Both the position numbers and the translations under genes were made by a program. A stretch of DNA of 27,654 nt from Pelargonium cotyledonis (taxonomy: Eukaryota > Streptophyta > Magnoliopsida > Geraniales > Geraniaceae), in assembly GCA_036897625.1 (NCBI GenBank), contig JAYMTA010000504.1, positions 1 to 27,654 of the forward strand, in the 5' to 3' direction. Positions 20,139 to 27,654 of the stretch are shown piece by piece. The notes below the pieces were generated by a model. That model saw only the letters and a list, made by a program, of their open reading frames with translations. It did not search any database and was not told the DNA's origin. The stretch's first letter is position 1; the number at the start of each line of letters is the position of its first letter.

Positions 20139-23100
20139 TCAAGGAATTTCAGACATTTGACATACGGCAGGCATGTTGTTCCATGCACAAGAACCAAATC
20201 CCCATCCTTGGCTCACATTAGAACTTCCCGTTGTCATGTGCATGTACTCGGAGCCCAAATCATCACCAAGTAGTGATGCTATAGCATCAGTCATGATGGC
20301 TTGGTCCTTGACACACCCTCCATTCTGATCAAGCCAATCTGAAGGAAGTAGAGCATCAGGCCGAGTAAAGTCCAACCGGGTTGTTGAGGTCTCTTTCTGT
20401 CTGTCAAAGGCCCAAGTTTCATCAACTGGTTCAGACTTCATATTGCACCCTACACAAAAATCAAACATATATATTATAAACACGAAACTCAAGTCTAATG
20501 AATAGAAATTCAGAGATGAGAAAAAGGCAATGTTTATGCTAAAGGAATCATGTAGCCAACCCTAACTCTGTTTAGGATGTGACTTGATTATAGTTGTTGC
20601 ATGAGAGAAAAGCAATAATAGAAACCTCTGCATAAGTAAATACTGTCCCAGTCATACCCGAATCAATTGGAGTGATTCAATGATTTCAAAAACAACAGAA
20701 TAAAGTATTATTTTCTTATTAATTAGTATAACTATTTGTGTGTTGAGGATAATCAACGTAAGAAATATATCCAGGATTTGCTGCTGCTAAAGAATATGAT
20801 CATAAATTATATCATTTGTAGAACAATTCAGTAGTTTTATTTCGACATATATCATGAAAACCATCCTTCATCGGTCCACAAATGAAAGAGATGCTCACCA
20901 GTAAAATTCTCCATAGGTTGTTCACCCAATGAACTTCCACTGGCACCGATGGGAGTGCACTCGCTGAAAAGTGAAGTTGCGGAATGACCCAATGGAGAAA
21001 TGGGGTCACAATAGTCTTCCCATTCTGTCTCGGAAATATTCAGGTTTGAACTGTCAGCTATATCGCCAGGAGTAACAGAAGATGAATTTGAACTCTTCTC
21101 TGACGAATGATTTTTTGCACTGCTCAGAGTCTTTGCCTCATGGAGTAAAGCATCCAGCAGACCACTATTGCGTGGTGAAAGACAGTCTGAATCGAGAGTT
21201 CCAGATGGGGGAGACTGAATAAAAGCATCAACTGAATCAAGTACAGGTGGCGGTGAAGACGCGCCCCAACTACTTAAAGCAGTTTTGGAATATTGGAGTG
21301 AAGGGAGCTCCAACTTCACAGCCTCGGAAGTAGGCTTAGAAGCAGAGAAGTTGCCATTTGAAAGGGACTGGCCACCCTGAATAACACCAAAAGACAGCGG
21401 ATTGTTATTAGGATCATCAGGATCAACTCCAAAAGACAACCCACAGGATCGAGCACTTTTATCGTTAGCATTGTCCTGTAGCTGGTCATATGGGGGGAAA
21501 CCACTTCTGATACCGTCACTGTAATCAGAGAACACAGATTCTGATTCTCGAAGACGTTTCTGGCGGTGTGATGCTGGCGGCACAAAAGTACAATATTGAG
21601 GAGAAGCAAGATGTTTCACCAGCATACTACTGGAAGATATATCAGAATGAAGTTCGGGGACATAAGGAAGGACTCCTTGATTGGCTTTTAAGCTGTCAAA
21701 TATAACATCAGGAATCTCGTAGTCATAACTATTACTTTGCAAGAGATCACGATGTCCCCGGTCCCCAGAATTCATTCCACCAGTGTTCTGGCCTTGTTGA
21801 CTCTCCTGCAATGCTTGCAGACAAAGTTCAGGTGGATAAAGAGGTAAGCCAGCCCGCTGCCGTCTCTTGATTCGAGTATTCCAGTAGTTCTTGATCTCAT
21901 TGTCAGTACGACCAGGTAACTGAGAAAAGCAAAGAGACCACTGATCATCTGATATGAAAATATGACAGACTTGTCTCTTAAATAGCAAAAATTAGAAATC
22001 AGCCTTAAAGTTGAACATCGGGACAATCAAATAATGTGCAGACTTTTATTCGTCCAAATAACCCACTTAGGCATGCAAACTATGTACTGTGACACTGAAA
22101 AATGCAAGTTACTAGATTCCAAAGCATTTATCCACCAAAAGAAATGGATTTTAATTATTTAATAGTTGCAAGCAAATATCAGCCATTAACTTATTGAAAA
22201 TCCTAAAACATCGAACAAATTGAAGCTCAATCCAAAAAGATATATGATTTGTCACCAACTCATCATTGTGCATCAATGACAAGACCAGATTTCCGAACAA
22301 GGAATTGATAGTAATATATGTTCACCATATGGCATTGTAATAGACATAGATATAGATTTATAGATATGTCCTTCAGTAGCATCTTCTATCTTTTGTTCAC
22401 AGCATAACATTATGCTTAATGTATGTAATTCTCCTTCTATTTTCCCCCTTGTCAATTAGCTACATATTGTTACTTGTTTGGTTCAAAGTATATGTGACAA
22501 TTCACACTGTCATTGTTTTCTATTGAACATAAATAAATAAGGCATGCATGCGAAAGTTTGTACCACTAATTTCTTCAGTTTATTCTAAAACCTACAAGGC
22601 TAAATTATTCACTGCAGGACCCCATATAAACATCATGCCTAGAAAACTATATGATTAAAAATTCCTTTCAAACCCACCAAATTATGGTTGTTTTGTCATT
22701 CACAGTATTTCTTGCACTTGTCTTCCAAGGTATGGGCATTTTAGCCTTTCAATTGAGGAGATATGGTGAACTATCGAGGACTGACATTCAAATTTTACAT
22801 TATTTTGATCATCAATCCAAGGATGAATGAGTCTTATATCCTTACTTCTAGGTTGTGAATTTTTACACTTAAAATATGTTTTAGAACAAAATAAATAAAT
22901 AACTACATGCATCGTAATTCATAAGCAGCACAGTAATTCAACTATACTTACATGAGCAGCCATGCGAGCCCATTTGTTCCCCATCTTGGCATGAAGTTCA
23001 ATTATCAGCCGCTCTTCCTCTTGGGTAAATGCTCCTTTCTTCAAGTTTGGCCTCAGGTGATTTGCCCATCGCAACCGGCAGCTTTTGCCGCAGCGATAAA

Positions 23101-23335
23101 GTCCTGAGTGCTTCTGAACAGCATTCCAGTTTCCCTCCCCGTGTTTCTTGACATAATCAACCAAGATTGCGTCTTCAGCAGAAGTCCATGGTCCTTTCTT
23201 CAAAATGAGTCCCCCGCCATCGCTACCTCCAGAGTTGCCTTCATCCATTAACGGTGACCCAGCCTGATCCTTGCAGAACATGCCATCTTTGCTATCAGTT
23301 GTTGTGAGACTCATTTTACAGCTATGATCACACAT
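20139..23335 (-). CDS. GAMYB-type R2R3-MYB transcription factor (MYB33/65-like)
   Basis: Three coding exons on the minus strand: 22952-23335, 20899-21919 and 20139-20449. They sum to 1716 nt, or 571 residues. The R2 repeat (about 46-98) has Trp in PWTSAED, NWNAV and LRWANHL. The R3 repeat (99-149) has the usual Phe in GAFTQEEE, then Trp in NKWARM and [10 protein letters not shown]. The intron falls inside R3 at [11 protein letters not shown], as in other GAMYBs. After it come the GAMYB-specific LPLYPPELC box and a long acidic, Ser-rich activation region. GAMYBs bind GA-response elements, act downstream of gibberellin in aleurone and anthers, and are held down by miR159; the target site is present at 21292-21312. 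The first ATG is 23335, with an in-frame TAG upstream; Met at 23314 ([11 protein letters not shown]) matches the usual family start better and may be used instead. The introns 20450-20898 and 21920-22951 show nothing notable. Confidence 0.95.
21292..21312 (-). promoter_or_regulatory. miR159 target site in the MYB coding sequence
   Basis: The 21-nt stretch encodes part of LELPSLQY. Compared by eye with the complement of miR159a as I remember it, 12 consecutive bases (GAGCTCCCTTCA) pair perfectly across the cleavage position, with one G:U wobble and two mismatches elsewhere. This is the conserved site of GAMYB mRNAs, which miR159 cleaves or represses in vegetative tissue. Confidence 0.93.
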
Positions 23336-23344
23336 CAATTGGAA

Positions 23345-23362
23345 CTAACAGCCAAGAATCAT
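23345..23362 (-). promoter_or_regulatory. Short uORF before the MYB start
   Basis: ATG ATT CTT GGC TGT TAG on the minus strand encodes MILGC. It ends nine bases before the first main ATG and is in the same frame. It lies in the same inferred exon as the start (acceptor near 23385), so it should be in the mature mRNA. An effect on translation is inference. Confidence 0.5.
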
Positions 23363-24888
23363 TAAAAAGCCGAAGGATGAAAACCTGGACATAGAGAAGA
23401 AACCCAAAATTAAAATATAATCAAAATATTAACATAAGGGTGGCAATTTGAGGCTCTCCTGACTTATCCATAAACCGAAGCACTCCCCTTGTGAAATTCC
23501 AAACACAAAACTGAACTTCCAACCCTCATACCCTCAACAAAAATAAGTACAATTAACACACTTATGCTTACCAAATAACCAAAAACCCAAGTATCATGTT
23601 GACATAGACAAATTAGCAAAGAATAAGAAACGAAACAGTGAAATCATAAGAGCACTAGACAGATAGATTCAAGTTCAATGATTACCACATATATACAGGA
23701 CAAGCACAGATCCAAAGAAATCAAAGGAGATTACAAAAACGCATTTAATTGTTCTCGTATTGAGTTAATCCGATTTCCCAAAACTGGAAGGAAATAAAGC
23801 AAGAAAAAAGGTTCCATGCAATCTGAATCCCGGAAAGACAAACATCTACAAAACCATGAAAGTTGAAAATACTCATTACATGCCTATTCATTTGGTTCAA
23901 CAACCTAAATTTCTATAAAAAGCAAAGCAGAACAGAGCAAGCTCAAGACCATTTATTACAGAACAGTCTTGGCCAATAATTACTACAATACATGATTACA
24001 ATAAACACAGCAAAAAAAGTGCACTGCTACAACTTGCTACAAATGACAGAACATACCACTACGACCACAGACAGCTTCATAAAAGATTGAAACTTTCAGC
24101 TCAATTAACCTAAATTAGATGCAAATCCAACCTCACACAGGAACATTAAATTGAAGAAAGTAACAAACCGACCTCAAATCAAGGCAAGACGAGGTGGTAG
24201 AACACAGAACACAGCCTAGATCCACAAAAACACAGAAACCAACACAGCTTAGATGTAGAACAGGAACGAGCTAAGAAGCCAATAAGCAGGTCTCAATAGA
24301 ACACCTGCAAAAACAAAAACAAAACAAAAAATCTCCAATTCAGAAGTCAGAACAAAATGATAATTTTCAGATCAAATCATAAACAGATGGAGAAAAAAAA
24401 ATCAGTACTCAGTACACAAACCCTAAGTTCCCAAATTCAGGAACCAGAAACACACATTCACCGATCCAGATGAAAATCACCCAGAAACAGGAGAAGAAGA
24501 GAAAAAACAAGGTGGAGAGAGACAGAGAAAGAGAGAGAAACCCTAATGCTGACCGTAATTTGTTCAAGAGTCTGAAGAAGATCCGAGCATAGAGAGAGCA
24601 AAACATTGGTGGATCCTTACAGAGAATAATCTGAGACAACAAGTGTGTATGTGTGTGTAAATGAGTTTTCTAGAGAGAGAAAATGGAAGAAAAAGGAGAA
24701 GAAGGAGAGAAATGAGAATTTCTGTAGAGAGAGAAATTGGGCACACAGAGAAATGAGACAGAGACAGAGAAATGGCAAAAGGAGAGAAAATTGAGGGGAG
24801 GGAAAAGAGGAGAGAGTAACAGCTGAAACCTTTACCTTATCCACCACAATTTCGAGTCTGAGAAGAGACCAGAAAGCTTTCGATTTCC

Positions 24889-24889
<1 letters not shown>

Positions 24890-24919
<30 letters not shown>
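24890..24919. repeat. (CTT)10 microsatellite
   Basis: Ten CTT units on the plus strand read as GAA/AAG repeats in the inferred first leader exon of the MYB transcript. Length variation here would alter the 5' UTR. Confidence 0.95.
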
Positions 24920-25016
24920 GTGTTGCTCTTCTCTCAATTCTCAATTCTGTGTTCTTGCTGCCACCATTTCTGGCTCAGCTCTGACTGTGGACCCATCACC
25001 CATTACCAAACCATGC

Positions 25017-25025
25017 TCTTTATAG
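25017..25025 (-). promoter_or_regulatory. TATA box of the MYB gene
   Basis: CTATAAAGA on the minus strand is followed, about 30 bp downstream, by the start of the GA-rich, pyrimidine-poor leader. This gives a transcription start near 24990. It is the only good TATA match next to the leader. Confidence 0.55.
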
Positions 25026-26072
25026 AATTGTCTTTGAATCGATCTTGATCCTCCTTCTTCTTTGAATTTTTCATATTGTTTTTAAATAAAAAGTTTCAAT
25101 TTTTTTATATAAAAATAAAATTTTGTTTCTCTATCTTCTTCGTCTTCACCACCGTCTCTGTTTCTGTAATGAATGAGACAAAGGTTGGAGATTTTGTGGA
25201 GACGAAGCTTTTTGTTTTATTTATTTTTTACTCCGTATTATTTTTTTATTATTACAGTATTATAATATTATTTTTATTATTTAATTATTTGATGGATTTT
25301 TTGTCAGGTGAGGCTCAAAGAGGTAAGGTCTTCATTATTTTGGGGGTGTGGGTCCCACTGGAGTTTGTACTTCTGCTACCTGTGATTGGCGCGTTCTCAA
25401 GAGTGGTGTTTAATGTTTATTTCCAGAGCACGCCGTGTTTAGTGGGGCATGCATCCATGCATGCATGGACATCGCTCATCCGCATCGAGCTTCATGTGAT
25501 TTAATGGTCGGTTTGGTTATTTTAAAAATTAAAACAAAATTATTAGAAAAAAAAATGGATATCTCCTTTTTGTCTTTTGAAATAAAAATAGGATGTTCAT
25601 TACAATAGATGTTCGAATTATTACAGTTTTTCTTATTAACAAAATATATATTCAAATATAATGTAGGTTGAAGACCCATATTGATCATGATTTTTTGTGT
25701 TTCGATCAAATTTAGTGTTTAAATTTTTTTAAAACACAAAATATTTCTATGACTTTCGTTTTCTGACCAAATTTGGTCACAACTGGTAAAAAAAATACTA
25801 ACTCAAAAATGGTCATTACCGTAAGAGCTTATATCATAAATTCATGTACCAAATCATATCAATATTTGAAAGTTCATAGAGTATCTTGAGTTTAAGAAAA
25901 ATCATGGACCAAATTAGGTTGAAACACAAAAGTTTACGATTAAATTGTGTCGTAACACAAAAAATTAGAGACTATTTTGAGTTTAAAATAAATTAATAAC
26001 CCAGTTATGTATGGACATAAAAGTTCATGAACGAGGTTTTTTACCTATACTTTAAAGCTATAACATCAAAAA
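25026..26072. other. Upstream region of the MYB gene, AT-rich, with degenerate repeats
   Basis: Very AT-rich DNA without a credible gene. The 142-codon plus-strand frame at 25076-25504 is T-rich and low-complexity. From about 25690 to 26030 there are loosely repeated phrases such as gaccaaatt(a/t)ggt, aaacacaaaa and ttttgagttta, which suggests an old repeat whose ends I could not find. Confidence 0.5.
25448..25467. promoter_or_regulatory. Cluster of RY (CATGCA) motifs
   Basis: CATGCA occurs at 25448 and, in the overlapping palindrome CATGCATGCATG, from 25456. RY motifs bind B3 factors of the ABI3/FUS3/LEC2 group in seeds. The cluster lies about 430 bp upstream of the MYB TATA box. GAMYB acts in the aleurone, so a seed link is reasonable but unproven. 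Confidence 0.4.
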
Positions 26073-26081
26073 TAAAAATTA

Positions 26082-26919
26082 GGAGTAATTACTGTTTGAT
26101 CCCTTATGGTAAGCCTTCATTTCAGTTAGCACCTCTGAACTAATTTTTGAAACTATTTACTAGCTTATGGTTTGCATAATTCATTCTATTAGTTACATTT
26201 GACGGAAATGATATTATTTGGTAATGTACCAAGAACACGATCAATTTTATTTTAAAAAAAACTCCAAAATACCATTGACTTTACCCTTCTTCTTCTTCAA
26301 CTTAACCTCGCTAGAAATTCATAAATTCGCCAAAAAATTCATAAACTCGAGTTTGTAACTAAATTAATCTCAAACCAAATAATCAAATCAAACAAAAATT
26401 AGAAAATAAACCAAATTCAGTTACAGCAAAATCGAAATCCATACAACAACTCCATACTAAATCAAAATCCATGTCACAATCTATACCAAATCAAAATTCA
26501 TACCACAACCAAAATCAAAACGAAGAGAAAGATGATGATGTCGCCAAAAAGAGAGGAGAGACGGAGGGAAAGATGAGGACGTCTCCGGAGAGAGAGCCAC
26601 CTCCGTCACAAGCAGATGGAGTGGTTGTCCGTGCTCCACCTTGAGTTGTTGTGGGGGTTTAGGGTTTGGGAGATTTGAGTTTTTAGGGTTTAGGAGATTT
26701 GGGGTTGATGAAAGAATTAGAAGGTTGAAGTGAGAGATAGGGTTTGAGAAAAATGGGTATGTACATAAAGGGTAGATAGGTTTTTTAGGCACTCCATTGA
26801 TGGAGTCAATAATTGATAAAAATGTGTAAACAATATAATAATAAATAGTTATAAAAATTAGTTCATGTGTGTTAACTGAAATGAAGTCTTATCAAAAAGA
26901 ACTAAACAATATTTACCTT
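26082..26919. mobile_element. Mutator-like non-autonomous transposon with TIRs
   Basis: Long inverted ends: about 62 of the 79 bases from 26085 inward match the reverse complement of the bases from 26916 inward, including CTTCATTTCAGTTA and GAACTAATTTTT. The 9-bp direct repeat taaaaatta flanks both sides (26073-26081 and 26920-26928). A 9-bp duplication with long TIRs fits Mutator-like elements. No transposase is present. The interior (26520-26770) is GC-richer, with three AGGGTTT (telobox) motifs. A 103-codon minus-strand frame at 26481-26792 has no ATG at its start and no known domain. The element lies about 1.1 kb upstream of the MYB promoter. Confidence 0.7.
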
Positions 26920-26928
26920 TAAAAATTA

Positions 26929-27654
26929 ATTAATTAATACTCCGTATGTGATATCCCATTTAACATAACATTAAGTATAATCAAATTAAAAAATACTAAT
27001 AATCAATGGTTATGTTATAAATCATTGACTCACATGAACTTAATTTTTAATTGTAGAAGGTCAATGAAAGTGTAATGGTCCATAAAACATAGAAAAAAAT
27101 ATAGTATCTTGCAAGAAAGTGTAATTGATTATGACAAAAATAATTTTGTGTGGGTCCACCATATCTCACACATGTAATGGCAAGAAGAAAGGTCCCACTT
27201 TGTTAAGAAAAGCAACCTGATTGGTCCATGAAAAAGCACCTATGGGAGATGGTGTGGGCCCAACCCTCTCATATCAATCCCTATCTTTAAGCCATTTCAC
27301 ATGGTGGCATGATACATCATGCATCATCATCATCATCATCATCATTATCATCATCATCATCAAGCTCCACATAAAATTCCAAAAAAACCTATGTTTTATT
27401 TTGTACGGTGTGATCTTTAAATTGGTCTGAAGCCAATGCATCATGTCCAGAAGCAGAGGATGTCCTTTTGCTACCCTATCTTTTATAAATATGTAAATTA
27501 GCTTTATAGTTTCTATATGTGTTGAAACTTTTGAGTTGCCCTCTGCGTATTTTTTTTATATGAGTTTGGTTTTTGTATTTTTTCAAACTTTAGTTTTGCT
27601 CCAAATGACCTGCTATTACTGGTCTCTCATGTCCACATCAGCGAGAAAGCCACA
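26929..27654. other. Intergenic sequence to the window edge
   Basis: AT-rich DNA with a (CAT)n tract and a TATA-like stretch near 27481, which might belong to a gene beyond the right edge. No coding region was recognised. Confidence 0.5.
27322..27361. repeat. (CAT)n microsatellite
   Basis: About 13 CAT units with one interruption (catTATcat). Confidence 0.9.

Larger units (their letters stand above)
23336..24990 (-). other. MYB 5' leader region with one or more introns
   Basis: From the TATA box the transcript should start near 24990. A likely donor is at 24835 (GATAAG|GTAAAG). A likely acceptor is at 24305-24307 (TTTTTGCAG). A further donor may lie near 24056 (GTATGT) and the last acceptor at 23385-23387 (TGTCCAG). 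GAMYB genes typically have introns in the leader. The stretch 24400-24830 is rich in GAGA repeats and contains two AAACCCTAA motifs. Frames in it (24409-24937 minus) are low-complexity and not called as genes. Confidence 0.5.

Noticed and set aside
22541-22552. gcatgcatgc palindrome in the MYB intron, as an RY element
   Set aside because: A single short palindrome in an intron, with no cluster around it.
24409-24937. Overlapping Ser/Leu/Phe-rich minus-strand frames
   Set aside because: They are the translation of GA-rich leader and intron sequence of the MYB gene.
25076-25504. 142-codon open frame on the plus strand
   Set aside because: It is T-rich and low-complexity, dominated by Phe, Leu and Ile codons in AT-rich DNA.
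26481-26792. 103-codon frame inside the Mutator-like element
   Set aside because: It begins at GTG rather than ATG, has no known domain, and its Pro/Asn/Leu bias comes from telobox-like repeats.
1-27654. tRNA, rRNA, CRISPR or prokaryotic-type gene clusters
   Set aside because: No cloverleaf or B-box-like GGTTCRANTCC in context, no regular spaced repeats, and every recognised gene is an intron-bearing plant gene or a plant housekeeping frame.

Overview
The window reads as nuclear DNA of a eudicot plant. The evidence is AT-rich introns with GT..AG borders, a GAMYB gene with a miR159 target site, a plant-type receptor-like cytoplasmic kinase, a chloroplast-type DUF1279 protein, plant site II promoter motifs and plant MITEs. 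Occasional 'tactccgta' tracts are common in asterid and Caryophyllales genomes, but I do not assign a family. No prokaryotic gene, CRISPR array, tRNA or rRNA was seen.

Layout: (1) 1-207 is the end of a hAT-like element that runs off the left edge, in what is probably an intron. (2) 808-2450 (+) holds the last six exons of a SAC3 family protein C gene (PCI/SAC3-GANP fold, mRNA export). (3) 3790-7243 (-) is a nine-exon gene for a DUF1279/FAM210-like membrane protein, probably plastid-targeted. A Stowaway-like MITE sits just behind one of its splice donors. (4) A divergent intergenic region of about 0.8 kb separates it from the next gene. It carries a G-box and, near the next gene, four site II motifs. 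(5) 10292-12253 (+) is an intron-free reading frame for a ZRF1/MPP11/zuotin-type J-protein with two SANT domains, behind a leader intron of about 2 kb. (6) 14607-18790 (+) is a nine-exon receptor-like cytoplasmic kinase with a USP-like N-terminus. (7) 20139-23335 (-) is a GAMYB-type R2R3-MYB with a miR159 site and a long, GA-rich, intron-containing leader up to a TATA box at 25017-25025. (8) 25026-27654 is AT-rich intergenic DNA containing a Mutator-like non-autonomous transposon of about 840 bp with inverted ends and a 9-bp target duplication.

The genes are ordinary, separately transcribed plant genes. They act in mRNA export, a plastid membrane, co-translational folding or chromatin, signalling, and gibberellin/miR159-controlled development. 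I see no operon-like or co-functional cluster and no convincing new system. The most useful observations are structural: the MITE next to a splice donor, the Mutator-like element, the foldback element, the GAGA/telobox-rich MYB leader with a short uORF, and catalytic-loop substitutions in the kinase. Exon borders were found by translating by hand and keeping phase; all six multi-exon joins per gene are phase-consistent, but none has been checked against transcripts.
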